In this document: positions 6,807 through 15,476 of the stretch, piece by piece
How the letters are laid out: the number at the start of each line of letters is the position of its first letter
Position numbering within the stretch: the stretch's first letter is position 1
Assembly: GCF_001544975.2 (NCBI RefSeq)
Contig: NZ_FCOG02000071.1
Coordinates: forward strand, 1-32,037
Source of the DNA: Caballeronia arationis
GTDB taxonomy: Bacteria; Pseudomonadota; Gammaproteobacteria; Burkholderiales; Burkholderiaceae
DNA length: 32,037 nucleotides
Direction of reading: 5' to 3'
Made by a program: the position numbers and the translations under genes
Notes under the pieces: model-generated
Told to the model about the DNA's origin: nothing
The model's input: only the letters and a program-made list of their open reading frames with translations
The model's database searches: none

Positions 6807-9059
6807 TCACGCATGACTCGGCTCGTAAGACAAACGAGCGCGCACCGTCTCCGGCGTGAAAGGCGGCTCGTAGAAGCGCACTCCCGTGGCATCGAAGAGC
6901 GCGTTCGCGATCGCCGCCGGCCCCGGCACCGACGCCGACTCGCCCGACCCCATCGGCGGCTCGCCCTGGCGAGGCATCAGCACGACATCGACAGCCGGCA
7001 GTTCTTCAAAGGTGATGAGCGGATAGCTGCCCCATTCACGCGATGCCACCATGCCGTCCACCATCCGCACTCGTTCCTTGAGCACCCGGCTGAGCGTCTG
7101 CACCACGTTGCCGTGGATCTGGTGACGAACGCCATCCGGATTTACGATCGTGCCCGTATCCTGGCCGACCGTGATCCGTTCGATGCGTATCGCTCCGCTG
7201 ACCCGGTCGACTTCGAGATCGACTACCCACGCCGACCACGCCGCGCCGAAGCCCGGAAAACGGCTGTGCACGTAGCGCGCATAGGCGATGCCCCGACCGC
7301 GAACGCGGCGCGCTTCCGACTGGCCTGCGTAACGCGGCGTCGTTCGCGTCTGCCATCCAGCGCGCGCGGCCGTCGCTTGCAACAGCTCGCGAGCCCTCGC
7401 ATCGGGAAGATGACGCAGCCGGTAGGCGAGGGGGTCGGCGTTTGCGTGAACGGCGAGTTCGTCGAGAAATGCGTCGTGGGCGAACGAGTTGGGCATCGCC
7501 GACACGCCGCGCAGCCACGACGAACGCACGAGCGGCGCGAGGTCTTCGCAAACGAATCGCGTGTTCGGGAACACATACGGCGAGACGGCGGTGCGATCGC
7601 CCATCTCGAAGACGCGCGGCCCGGCGCTCATCTTGCCGGTAAGGAGCAGCGCGAGGAGCGGTGCATCGTTCGACGGATAGCGCGTCGTGAACGCGTAGGC
7701 GAGCGGTTCGGCCTGCGCCGACACGCTGCCGGTCACGTCCATCAGCTGTGCGGTGCCTTTCGGCTCCCACAGGTGCTCGTCGGCGCGCGAAAGCTGCACG
7801 CGCACCGGCGCTTTCATCGCACGCGAGAGCAGCAGCGCGTCGCCTGCGACGTCGTCGGCGCAATTGCGGCCATAGCAGCCAGCGGCTTCCATGCGCACGA
7901 TCGCCACGTCGGCCTCGTCGCGGCCTGCGAGTCGCGCGAGGTCATAGCGCAGCGTCTGCGGGTTCTGCGTGCCGGCCCAGACCGTCACGCCATCGTCGCG
8001 ATAGTCTGCCAGCGCGCAGGACGGTCCGATCGATCCGTGCATCTGGTACGGCCACGCATAGCGCCTCGTGAACGTGGTTGCGCCCGGTTCGCGCGCGGCG
8101 GCATCCGCATCGCCGCTTTCCTGCAGCAGACGCCGCTTCGCGGGCAGGTCTGCGATCGCGCGGGACGGGTCGGTCAGGTCCGCGAAGCGCGGCGACGCAC
8201 GCCAGCGCACGCGCAATGCCTTTGCGGCGCGGATTGCCTGCTCCTCGCGCAAGGCGACCACGCCGACGAAGTCGCCGATCACCACGACGCCGCACACGCC
8301 CGGCATACCGGACACCGACTCGCGATCGACATCGATCAGCGACGTCCCGACGAACGGCCCGCAATCATGGCCTGCATAGGGTGGCCGCACGACGCGCCCG
8401 TGCAGCATGCCGGGCACGCGCATGTCGTGAACGAAGGTGAGTGCGCCAGTGGCCTTCGCCGGCAGATCGACGCGCGGCGCCGGACGCCCCACGACGCGAT
8501 AGTGCGCGGGATCATTCACGGCGACGCTCGGGTCGAGCGTCAGCGACAGGCGGTGCCCCGCGAGCAGCGTTCCGAACGAAAGACGCGTGCCGTCGGGCGC
8601 GACGACAGAGCCTTCGTCCGTCGTGAGAAGCGCGGCTTCGACATTCAAGCGCGCGGCCGCGAGTGCAACGAGCGCGTGCCGCGCCTGCGCCGCCGCGCAG
8701 CGCAGCGGCACGGCGGAAAGCTGAATCGATGCGCTCGCGATGGTCGGCCCCTGGTTCGGCACTTCGCTGGTATCGCCGAGAATCATCTGGACGCGGGCGG
8801 CGCCCACGTCGAGTTCCTCGGCAACGATCTGCGCGAGCGACGTGCGAATGCCCGTGCCGAGATCGACGTGCCCGTTGAACGCGAGGATGCGCCCGTCATC
8901 AAGCACTGCGACGAAAATTTCCGGCGAGTCCTGTACGAACGACGAGTTGCTTCCGGGCTGGCCGGGGGCAGGCGTGGCCGGAACGAGCGGCTGCCTGACG
9001 ATGGTCAGGCAGCCGTCGCGAACCAGCAGTTCACGTCGCGTGGGTGCTGCGCTCGACAT
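6807..9059 (-). CDS. nicB: Nicotinate dehydrogenase molybdenum-cofactor subunit (NicB catalytic part, without cytochrome domain)
   Basis: A 750-residue subunit of the xanthine dehydrogenase family that would hydroxylate nicotinate to 6-hydroxynicotinate together with the [2Fe-2S] subunit NicA. The cofactor-binding stretches GHVDLGTGIRTSLAQ (63-77) and GDTSEVPNQGPTIAS (95-109) are intact. The aldehyde-oxidase a/b hammerhead is at about 190-290. VGQDTGTIVNPDG (631-643) follows, and the likely catalytic Glu is E707 in MGSGES, ahead of AAIANALFDATG. Pseudomonas putida NicB, from memory about 1190 residues, carries a cytochrome domain after this part; here the protein ends at that point. A start further upstream is not needed: the ATG at 9059 is 19 bases after nicT. 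It is the last gene of the leftward nic transcript. The cytochrome is encoded at 16001-18763. Confidence 0.85.
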   Translation of the reverse strand: MSSAAPTRRELLVRDGCLTIVRQPLVPATPAPGQPGSNSSFVQDSPEIFVAVLDDGRILAFNGHVDLGTGIRTSLAQIVAEELDVGAARVQMILGDTSEVPNQGPTIASASIQLSAVPLRCAAAQARHALVALAAARLNVEAALLTTDEGSVVAPDGTRLSFGTLLAGHRLSLTLDPSVAVNDPAHYRVVGRPAPRVDLPAKATGALTFVHDMRVPGMLHGRVVRPPYAGHDCGPFVGTSLIDVDRESVSGMPGVCGVVVIGDFVGVVALREEQAIRAAKALRVRWRASPRFADLTDPSRAIADLPAKRRLLQESGDADAAAREPGATTFTRRYAWPYQMHGSIGPSCALADYRDDGVTVWAGTQNPQTLRYDLARLAGRDEADVAIVRMEAAGCYGRNCADDVAGDALLLSRAMKAPVRVQLSRADEHLWEPKGTAQLMDVTGSVSAQAEPLAYAFTTRYPSNDAPLLALLLTGKMSAGPRVFEMGDRTAVSPYVFPNTRFVCEDLAPLVRSSWLRGVSAMPNSFAHDAFLDELAVHANADPLAYRLRHLPDARARELLQATAARAGWQTRTTPRYAGQSEARRVRGRGIAYARYVHSRFPGFGAAWSAWVVDLEVDRVSGAIRIERITVGQDTGTIVNPDGVRHQIHGNVVQTLSRVLKERVRMVDGMVASREWGSYPLITFEELPAVDVVLMPRQGEPPMGSGESASVPGPAAIANALFDATGVRFYEPPFTPETVRARLSYEPSHA

Positions 9060-9078
9060 GGCGGATTCCCGCAGGGGC

Positions 9079-10395
9079 TTAGCGGTTCACGATGCGCTTG
9101 GGCATCGCGAGCACCAGGATGCAACCTAGCAGCATGCACACGCCGAACGTGACGAGACCGGCGGTCATGCTGTGCGTCCATTCCTTCATCCAGCCGATCA
9201 GGTACGTGCTGGCGAACCCGCCCAGGTTCGCGATCGAGCACGCGAACGCGATGCCGGCGGCAGCGGCGGTGCCGCGCAGGAACGTCGAGGGCAGGGCCCA
9301 CACGACCGGCATCGCGGCAGCGACGCCCGCGTTTGCAATCGAGAGCAGGATCACGGTCGCCGCCGTATTGCCGCTGAAGAACGTGCTCGCGATCAAACCG
9401 AAGGCGGTGCATGCGAACGGAACGACGATATGCCAGCGGCGCTCGCGCAACCTGTCCGAGCTTGCGCCGTTGACCAGCATCATGATCACGGCAAGCGCAT
9501 TCGGAATGGCGGTAAGCAGGCCGATGGTCAGTGCGCTTTTCACGCCGGAGTCGCGGATGATGGTCGGCAGCCAGAAGCTGATCGCATACGTGCCGAGCAG
9601 CACGCACAGATCGATCAGGCCGAGTGCCCATACTTTCGGGTCGGTGAAAGCGTCACGCAGACGATGGCTCTTGCCGCCATGCGATTCTCCCGCGAGGTCC
9701 AGCTTCAGCCGCGTGCGCTCGGCGTTATCGAGGAACTTCGCAGTATCGGGGGAATTCGGCAAGTAGAAGAACACCACCACCCCGAGCACGATGGAAGGCA
9801 GCGCTTCGAGCCCGAAGAGCCATTGCCAGCCCTGCAGTCCGTGCTTGCCGTCGAAGAAGGTCACGATCCAGCCCGACAGCGGTCCGCCGACGAGGCTCGA
9901 TAGCGGCAGCCCCATCATGAAGAGCGCGATGATCCGGCTGCGGCGGGCATCCGGAAACCAGTTGGTCAGGTACAGCAGTACGCCAGGCAGGAAGCCCGCT
10001 TCAGCGACCCCGAGCAGGAAACGGAGCACGTAGAACTGGGCGGGCGTCTTGACGAACATCGTCAGGCCAGAGAGCACGCCCCACGTCAACATGATGCGGG
10101 CGATCCAGAACTTCGCGCCGACCTTTTGCAGAATCAGGTTGCTCGGCACCTCGAAGAGGATATAGCCGACGAAGAAGAGTCCCGCGCCCAGTCCGTAGAC
10201 TGCATCGCTGAACTTGAGTGCATCGAGCATCTGCAGCTTCGCGATGCCGACGTTCACGCGGTCGAGATAGGCTGAAAAATAGCAAAGACAGAAGAAGGGA
10301 ATCAGCCGCCAGGTGAGCTTACGGTAGAGGTTTTTTTCGGCTTGCGCGTCGGTTGGCAACGCGTCTTGCGTGGTGTTCAGTGATGGGGTCGACAT
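9079..10395 (-). CDS. nicT: Nicotinate/6-hydroxynicotinate MFS transporter
   Basis: A 438-residue major facilitator of the anion:cation symporter family with about 12 hydrophobic segments. The family signature YLDRVNVG (43-50) lies at the start of the first periplasmic/cytoplasmic turn. Conserved features include LGVAEAGFLPGVLLYLTNWF in the middle of the first half. In P. putida the nic cluster encodes such a permease, NicT, for uptake of nicotinate or 6-hydroxynicotinate, and its position here between nicF and nicB fits. The ATG at 10395 is preceded by AAGGA. The open frame reaches further upstream (to 10509), but that part is not transporter-like. A 228-base gap separates it from nicF, so it may have its own promoter. 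Confidence 0.85.
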   Translation of the reverse strand: MSTPSLNTTQDALPTDAQAEKNLYRKLTWRLIPFFCLCYFSAYLDRVNVGIAKLQMLDALKFSDAVYGLGAGLFFVGYILFEVPSNLILQKVGAKFWIARIMLTWGVLSGLTMFVKTPAQFYVLRFLLGVAEAGFLPGVLLYLTNWFPDARRSRIIALFMMGLPLSSLVGGPLSGWIVTFFDGKHGLQGWQWLFGLEALPSIVLGVVVFFYLPNSPDTAKFLDNAERTRLKLDLAGESHGGKSHRLRDAFTDPKVWALGLIDLCVLLGTYAISFWLPTIIRDSGVKSALTIGLLTAIPNALAVIMMLVNGASSDRLRERRWHIVVPFACTAFGLIASTFFSGNTAATVILLSIANAGVAAAMPVVWALPSTFLRGTAAAAGIAFACSIANLGGFASTYLIGWMKEWTHSMTAGLVTFGVCMLLGCILVLAMPKRIVNR

Positions 10396-10623
10396 GTCGT
10401 GTTCCTTCGGGAAACGGTTGCGCAATGAGCGCTGAAACGAGTGGGAAGAACCTGTACTGCGACGTTGCCAAGGTATGAAGTCGAAATCGGAAATGCAATG
10501 CTTTTTCAATAAAAATGTCGTTGAAATCAGTTACTTATGTTTATTGTTACAGGCGTGACGGAGCGTTCCCCGAGCTGGAATTCGGGGAACCTGGAGCAAA
10601 CCGGACAGACGGATTTCAGATGT
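10396..10623 (-). promoter_or_regulatory. nicF-nicT intergenic region with hairpin and candidate nicT promoter
   Basis: A perfect 9-bp hairpin (GTTCCCCGA at 10565-10573, TCGGGGAAC at 10582-10590, 8-base loop) lies just past the nicF stop. It has no T-run, so it may slow or protect rather than terminate. Leftward of it is an AT-rich stretch with a repeated GTTAC (GTTACTTATG...ATTGTTAC). On the minus strand TTGCAT, 17 bases, then TACCTT gives a modest sigma-70-like promoter for nicT. The GTGTACAC operator of the main nic promoter is absent. Confidence 0.4.
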
Positions 10624-11268
10624 TCAGGCGTGGCGCGCGTGAGTGGTTTTCAGCGCCTCTTCGAGAGACATGACCGCCGCATATTTCTGTTGCATGTCGA
10701 ACAAACTCGCATCGTGCGGGGCGATTGCGCGGTCGCCGACGCAGTCCGAAATGACGAGCGGACGAAAGCCGTGCGACATCGCGTCGACGACGCTGGCGCG
10801 CACGCATCCGCTCGTGACCGCACCCGCGACCAGAAGCGTCTGCACCGCGCGTTGAGAAAGCCACGGCGCGAGCTGAGTGCCGAAGAACGCCGAGGGCACC
10901 GTCTTGCGCACGACGAGTTCGCCGCGCTCGGGCGCGAGTTCGGGCACGATTGCGCTGTTCGGATGGTCCTCGGTCAGCGTCGCCATGCCGGGCACCTTCA
11001 TCGAGAACACGTTGTCGTCGCTGCCGTCGGCGGCGTAGACAATGCGGCTGTGTGCGACCGGCCAGCCGTTGCGGCGTGCCGCGGCGAGCAGCTGAACGGT
11101 GCGCGCGATGGCGGGCGCGATATTGCCGCCGCCGAAGGTGGCGGGGTCGGCGAAGCCGATTACGAAATCGACGATCAGAAGCCCGATGTTGCCTGCGACG
11201 GGCAGCGGCGTGCCGAAACCCTGCATCTCGTACACACCGGATTCGGCGTGGGTATGGACTGCGCTCAT
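10624..11268 (-). CDS. nicF: Maleamate amidohydrolase
   Basis: A 214-residue isochorismatase-fold hydrolase that would convert maleamate to maleate and ammonia, the second last step of nicotinate breakdown. The cysteine-hydrolase triad is visible: D34 (LLIVDFVIGF), K122 (VVRKTVPSAFFGT) and C155 (VTSGCVRASV). Length matches P. putida NicF (about 210). The ATG at 11268 has GGAG upstream. An upstream in-frame start at 11328 would overlap nicX and lacks family similarity. It lies 16 bases after nicX in the same leftward transcript. Confidence 0.88.
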   Translation of the reverse strand: MSAVHTHAESGVYEMQGFGTPLPVAGNIGLLIVDFVIGFADPATFGGGNIAPAIARTVQLLAAARRNGWPVAHSRIVYAADGSDDNVFSMKVPGMATLTEDHPNSAIVPELAPERGELVVRKTVPSAFFGTQLAPWLSQRAVQTLLVAGAVTSGCVRASVVDAMSHGFRPLVISDCVGDRAIAPHDASLFDMQQKYAAVMSLEEALKTTHARHA

Positions 11269-11284
11269 TGAATGTCTCCGGAAT

Positions 11285-12319
11285 TCATCGGTCCATGACC
11301 ACGCCGTTTCGAACGACCGGGTCGCCATCTAGCAGTACGTCGCAGTGGCGCAGGGGAATGTCGATATGGCAGGTCGTCGTGCGGCTGCCGCCTGCCTCGT
11401 TGTTCGGTCCGAGCGAGAACAGGAAATTGCCTTCGAAGGCGCGCGCGTCCATGCCGATGGTCGCCTCGCGGTCGTAGAGACCAAGAGTCGACCAGCGCGC
11501 GCGAGGCTGCAGCCCCCAGCCGATGTGCGAGATCGCATAGCCCTCGGGGTCATTGAACGAGGCCATGTAGTCGCGCAGGAGCGCGGCGTCCACGCCGCCT
11601 TCGATATGCGTCGCGTAGCCGTCCTGGACGGTGAGCGTGATCGGATCGGCGACATACCGTTTCTGCGGCAGCAGAATGTCGCCGCGGTCGATCACAATCT
11701 GCCCGCTCGCCTTGCCTTCGTTCGGAAACGTCAGCACGAAGCCGCTCGGCCAGTGGTCCCAGCGGCCGGGCTCATCGACGAAGCCGTACTCCGAGATCGC
11801 CGGGAACTCGCCGAGCGGGCACACGAGTTCGGTCCCCGCCTTCGACGCGACCCGCATCTCCCGCGCGCCTTCGACGCGCCTGGCCGCCGCACGCACACGC
11901 GTGCGGTCCGCTTCGGTCGGCACGAGCCGCGCCAGCACCTCGGGAGGCTCGACCGCCAGCAAGATCTTCGTGCCGGTCTTGAGGATCTCGTGTTGTTCGG
12001 GCGAGAAGAGCAGCGTCATCAGGTCGAGCACCAGATCGCTCGCCTTGAGCGCAGCGATGGCGGCCTGATTGCCGGTGAGCGGCGTGGTGCCGAGGTAGGA
12101 GAGAGAATCGCGGCTCAGGGCTTTCTCGCCGTTGACCGGCAAGAGGTCGAGCCGGTTGACGATCGCGTCCATCGACTGCGCGGCGATGAGTGCGCTCGAG
12201 AGTGTTTGAGGATGCGTCGAGGCACTCGTGAGGATCGTGACGGTCTGGCCTGCCTGCAGCTTCGACAACGTCAGCACCTGCTTCCACGCGGCGATCATTT
12301 CGTAATCGCTGATAGGCAT
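11285..12319 (-). CDS. nicX: 2,5-dihydroxypyridine 5,6-dioxygenase
   Basis: A 344-residue non-haem Fe(II) ring-opening dioxygenase that would turn 2,5-dihydroxypyridine into N-formylmaleamate. H265 (ISHIGWG), H318 and D320 (TCHIDIP) fall at the same numbers that I recall for the iron ligands of P. putida NicX, which strongly supports the call. The fold is related to M29-type peptidases. No signal peptide is seen, so the enzyme is cytoplasmic. AGGAG precedes the ATG at 12319. It sits 33 bases after nicD and 16 bases before nicF, so all three are probably co-transcribed from the promoter near 14021. Confidence 0.9.
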   Translation of the reverse strand: MPISDYEMIAAWKQVLTLSKLQAGQTVTILTSASTHPQTLSSALIAAQSMDAIVNRLDLLPVNGEKALSRDSLSYLGTTPLTGNQAAIAALKASDLVLDLMTLLFSPEQHEILKTGTKILLAVEPPEVLARLVPTEADRTRVRAAARRVEGAREMRVASKAGTELVCPLGEFPAISEYGFVDEPGRWDHWPSGFVLTFPNEGKASGQIVIDRGDILLPQKRYVADPITLTVQDGYATHIEGGVDAALLRDYMASFNDPEGYAISHIGWGLQPRARWSTLGLYDREATIGMDARAFEGNFLFSLGPNNEAGGSRTTTCHIDIPLRHCDVLLDGDPVVRNGVVMDR

Positions 12320-12352
12320 GTTGACTCCTGATAGGCGGTTGAGGCTGGCGGC

Positions 12353-13180
12353 TCAGCCGAGCTTCGCGCCCAGAAAATCGCCGAATGCTTCGTAGAAGCC
12401 GGCTTCGTTGTCCCACGGGATCATGTGTCCCGCGTTGCGCACGCGCACATGGAGCAATTCGGGCGCGAGCGTCTGCATTTCCTGCACGTCCGCGTCGAGC
12501 ACCACGTCGCCGCGCTCCGCCGTGATCAGCAGCGACGGCACCGTAAGGCTTGGCACGTCGGCGTGAATATCGTCGGTGTGAAAGCTTTCGAACGACGCGC
12601 GCATCGCACGTTCGTCGCAGGTGTGAAGCCATTGCGCCCGCAGGCGCAGTTGTTCATCCGTCCATGTCGGGCAGAACGCGCGCATGCCCTCTGCGTCGGT
12701 ACCGCGGGTCGCGAGGCGGATTGAATCGACGTACCACGGCAGTTTCGCCGGATATGCGCGGCGCCCGGGACCGGAAACCGGCGGATCGACGAGCACCGTG
12801 CGCACGAGCCCTCGCGGCGCGCGGCGCGCGGCGCGGATCGCAATGCGCGCGCCCATCGAGTGTCCAATGAGCGCATAACGTTCGAGGCCGAGCGTTGCTG
12901 CGAAGGCGGTGACATCGGCGGCCTGGGCGTCGAGGCTGTAGTCGAGCGTTGCCGATGCCTCCGACAGTCCGCGTCCGCGCACATCGAGCACGTAGGTATC
13001 GAACTGGCGGCCGAGCGTCTCGCCGACGAAGCCCCACGTCGCAGCCGGACTCGTGATGCCGGGTATCACGATGACCGCTGCACGGGTCGCGCGGGCGCCG
13101 TCGCCGCCGCCGTAGCGCAAATAGTGCTGGCGTATACCGTTGGCATTGACGTTGGCGCCATACAGGAAAGTCGATTTCAT
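12353..13180 (-). CDS. nicD: N-formylmaleamate deformylase
   Basis: A 275-residue alpha/beta hydrolase that would release formate from N-formylmaleamate to give maleamate. The triad is S108 (IGHSMG), D132 (LVDPPVSG) and H252 (NAGHMIPWD). These sit exactly seven residues later than the S101/D125/H245 that I recall for P. putida NicD, and the intervening sequence is closely similar (VPGITSPAATWGFV, PAKLPWYVDSIR). The ATG at 13180 gives an N-terminus like the family (MKSTFLYGANVNANGIRQHY) and has GAGGG upstream. A second ATG at 13210 overlaps the nicE stop (TGATG) and may help coupling, but would add ten residues. Confidence 0.9.
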   Translation of the reverse strand: MKSTFLYGANVNANGIRQHYLRYGGGDGARATRAAVIVIPGITSPAATWGFVGETLGRQFDTYVLDVRGRGLSEASATLDYSLDAQAADVTAFAATLGLERYALIGHSMGARIAIRAARRAPRGLVRTVLVDPPVSGPGRRAYPAKLPWYVDSIRLATRGTDAEGMRAFCPTWTDEQLRLRAQWLHTCDERAMRASFESFHTDDIHADVPSLTVPSLLITAERGDVVLDADVQEMQTLAPELLHVRVRNAGHMIPWDNEAGFYEAFGDFLGAKLG

Positions 13181-13209
13181 CGCGGAGCCCTCAATCGGAT
13201 GGGTCGACA

Positions 13210-13962
13210 TCAGTACGCGCCCGAGAGCAGCGCGCCTGCGCCCGGTACGATGGGTTCGAGGTCGAGTTCGCGAAGCATCGCGTAGGTCGTTGCGATCGCG
13301 GCGGTGATGACAGGCTTGCCGGTCATTGCCTCGACCTGCGGAACCACCGGCAGCGAAGGCATCTGGACGCACGCCGACAACACGATCGCATCCACGTCCT
13401 GATACGGCAGCGTCTTCACGATGTCGGGAAGGCGGCGCGGATCGTGGCGTCCGACTTCGAGGTTGTCCGGAATTTCGAGCGCGCGATAGTCGACCACCTC
13501 GAAGCCTTCGTTCCTGATGTAGTCGACTACGAGTTCGGTGAGCGGCTTCATGTACGGCGCGACGACCACGATGCGTTTCGCCTTGATCACCTTCAGCGCA
13601 TCGACGAGCGCGCCCGCGCTGGTGAGGACGGGCGCCGCGCCGCCGTTGTCGGCCGTGTGCCGGCGCAACCGCTCCTGTGATACGCGGTGATAGCCGTGCC
13701 CCATCGCCATGATCGCGACAAGGCACGCGTAGCCCAGCACGTCCACGCGCGCATCGCTCAATTCGAGCGCGCAGCGGTCGGATTCCGCATCCATTGCCGC
13801 GAGTTCCTCCTTCACGACCTTCTTCATGCGCATGCGGCTCGAATGAAACGTGAAGCGCTCGGGGCGAATCGACTGCCGCGCGAGCAGCATGGCCGGAATC
13901 TCGGTTTCCATCGTCGTGTTCGAACTGGGCACGATCTGACCGATGCGAAAGCTCTTGTTCAT
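13210..13962 (-). CDS. nicE: Maleate cis-trans isomerase
   Basis: A 250-residue member of the Asp/Glu racemase superfamily that would isomerise maleate to fumarate, feeding the TCA cycle. The two active-site cysteines are C80 (VLGYACLVAIM) and C198 (VLSACVQMPSLP), each two residues earlier than the numbering I recall for P. putida NicE. The N-terminus IGQIVPSSNTTMETEIP is the family's substrate-binding start. It is the first gene of the leftward transcript, about 60 bases from the operator-promoter at 14021-14030. Confidence 0.9.
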   Translation of the reverse strand: MNKSFRIGQIVPSSNTTMETEIPAMLLARQSIRPERFTFHSSRMRMKKVVKEELAAMDAESDRCALELSDARVDVLGYACLVAIMAMGHGYHRVSQERLRRHTADNGGAAPVLTSAGALVDALKVIKAKRIVVVAPYMKPLTELVVDYIRNEGFEVVDYRALEIPDNLEVGRHDPRRLPDIVKTLPYQDVDAIVLSACVQMPSLPVVPQVEAMTGKPVITAAIATTYAMLRELDLEPIVPGAGALLSGAY

Positions 13963-14020
13963 CTCTTCGACTCCATGTGTCTTGGGCCGCCCGAGGCAGC
14001 TCGTTGGGTTTGATAAAGTC

Positions 14021-14034
14021 TAGTGTACACACTT
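14021..14034 (-). promoter_or_regulatory. Operator for the leftward nic transcript
   Basis: On the minus strand the sequence is TGTGTACACT, with the perfect palindrome GTGTACAC at 14023-14030. The TACACT within it is a plausible -10 for nicE, though no clear -35 is seen at normal spacing. It is the mirror copy of the site at 14177-14186. A MarR-type repressor encoded downstream is the likely ligand, by analogy with NicR. Confidence 0.6.
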
Positions 14035-14157
14035 TAATTTAACAAGTGAGCAACAAATTTTATTGATGGGGCATGCTCGCACAATCTCAGTAAAAACCCG
14101 GATAAATTGCACTGTATTGGTGATTAAGAAAGGTTTTAGGTTGATTAGAATATTTTC

Positions 14158-14186
14158 TTTACCGAGCTACATCGAATGTGTACACT
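14158..14186 (+). promoter_or_regulatory. nicC promoter with embedded operator
   Basis: TTTACC (14158-14163), 17 bases, then TACACT (14181-14186) makes a good sigma-70 promoter for nicC-nicA-nicB. The -10 box is the right half of the operator TGTGTACACT (14177-14186), whose core GTGTACAC is a perfect palindrome. A protein bound there would block polymerase directly. The region from 14033 to 14170 is strongly AT-rich compared with its surroundings. Confidence 0.65.
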
Positions 14187-14255
14187 CAATTACGCTTTCT
14201 TAAACCGGCTCGGCGGGCAGATCTCGGCGAGCGTTCGACACATGGAGAGGACATC

Positions 14256-15416
14256 ATGAACAAACCCCGTATCGCGATCGTTGGAGCGGGACTCGGCGGA
14301 ACAGCGGCAGCCGCCCTGATGCAGCGCGCCGGCTATTCCGTTCGCGTGTATGAGCAGGCGCCCGCATTCTCACGGCTGGGCGCGGGGATTCACCTCGGAC
14401 CGAATGTGATGAAGGTCATGCGTCGCATCGGCTGCGAGGACGCACTGAACACAATGGGTTCGCATCCTGACTTCTGGTACAGCCGCGACTGGAAGAGCGG
14501 GGACGCCATCGCGCAGATTCCGCTCGGCAACTTCGCCCTGAGGGAATATGGAGCGTCGTATCTGACCGTGCATCGGGGCGACTTTCATGCACTGATGACC
14601 TCGGCGCTCAAGCCCGATACGATCGCATTCAACAAGCACCTGAAGAGCGTCGAGGACACCGGCAGCGAGGTGCGCCTCACGTTCAACGACGGCACGGTCG
14701 AGACGGCGGATATCGCCATCGGCGCGGATGGCGTGAATTCAAGGATTCGCGAACACCTGCTCGGCGCGGAGCCGCCGCGTTATACCGGCTACGTCGCGCA
14801 TCGCGCGGTATTTCCCGCTTCGCTGCTCGGCACGGATCCGTTCGACCTGTGCGTGAAGTGGTGGTCGGAAGACCGCCACATGATGGTGTATTACGTCACC
14901 GGCAAGCGCGACGAGATCTATTACGTGACGGGCGTGCCGCAGGCGGAGTGGCCGGCGGGACAGTCGGTTGCGCCCAGCAGCCGGGACGAGATGCGCGAGG
15001 TGTTCGCGGGCTACCATCCCTCGGTTCAGAAACTGATCGACGCGACGCCCGAAGTCACCAAGTGGCCGCTGCTCGAACGAGATCCGCTGCCCTTGTGGAG
15101 CCGTGGACGGCTTGTGCTGCTGGGCGACGCTTGTCATCCGATGAAGCCGCACATGGCGCAGGGCGCGGCCATGGCGATCGAGGACGCTGCGATGCTCACG
15201 CGCTGTCTGGGCGAAACCGGCGCCACCGATCATGCGGGCGCGTTCGCGCTGTACGAGGGGAACCGTGCAGAGCGGGCATCGAAGGTCCAGCTCGTGTCGC
15301 ACAACAATACCTGGCTGCGCTCGAACGAAGATCCGGCATGGGTGTTCGCCTACGACGTGTTCAACGAGCCGCTGACGGCGCCGAAGGCAAAGGAAGCCGC
15401 CGCGGTCGCTGCCTGA
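14256..15416 (+). CDS. nicC: 6-hydroxynicotinate 3-monooxygenase
   Basis: A 386-residue single-component FAD monooxygenase that would decarboxylate and hydroxylate 6-hydroxynicotinate to 2,5-dihydroxypyridine using NADH and O2. The FAD-binding GAGLGG (10-15) opens the protein, H46 sits in LGAGIHLGPN, and the second FAD motif is GDACHPMKPHMAQGA. Long stretches match P. putida NicC as recalled, for example GSHPDFW, VKWWSEDRHMMVYY and PLPLWSRGRLVLLGDA. The H46 position corresponds to the catalytic His47 described for the Pseudomonas enzyme. The ATG at 14256 follows GGAGAGG; the in-frame ATG at 14178 lies inside the operator and is rejected. First gene of the rightward transcript. Confidence 0.92.
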   Translation: MNKPRIAIVGAGLGGTAAAALMQRAGYSVRVYEQAPAFSRLGAGIHLGPNVMKVMRRIGCEDALNTMGSHPDFWYSRDWKSGDAIAQIPLGNFALREYGASYLTVHRGDFHALMTSALKPDTIAFNKHLKSVEDTGSEVRLTFNDGTVETADIAIGADGVNSRIREHLLGAEPPRYTGYVAHRAVFPASLLGTDPFDLCVKWWSEDRHMMVYYVTGKRDEIYYVTGVPQAEWPAGQSVAPSSRDEMREVFAGYHPSVQKLIDATPEVTKWPLLERDPLPLWSRGRLVLLGDACHPMKPHMAQGAAMAIEDAAMLTRCLGETGATDHAGAFALYEGNRAERASKVQLVSHNNTWLRSNEDPAWVFAYDVFNEPLTAPKAKEAAAVAA

Positions 15417-15476
15417 ACGTGATCGTGTGTCGGGCATGGTGGCGCTCATCGTGTCCGTTTTGACGGAGCATCGGAA

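Noticed and set aside
6774..9152. 792-codon open frame on the plus strand opposite nicB
   Set aside because: Antisense shadow of the molybdenum subunit. Very Arg-rich, no family features.
12353..14032. A single 559-codon protein covering nicD and the nicE region
   Set aside because: Only its last 275 codons are hydrolase-like. The upstream part overlaps nicE in another frame and is Arg-rich. NicD starts at 13180.
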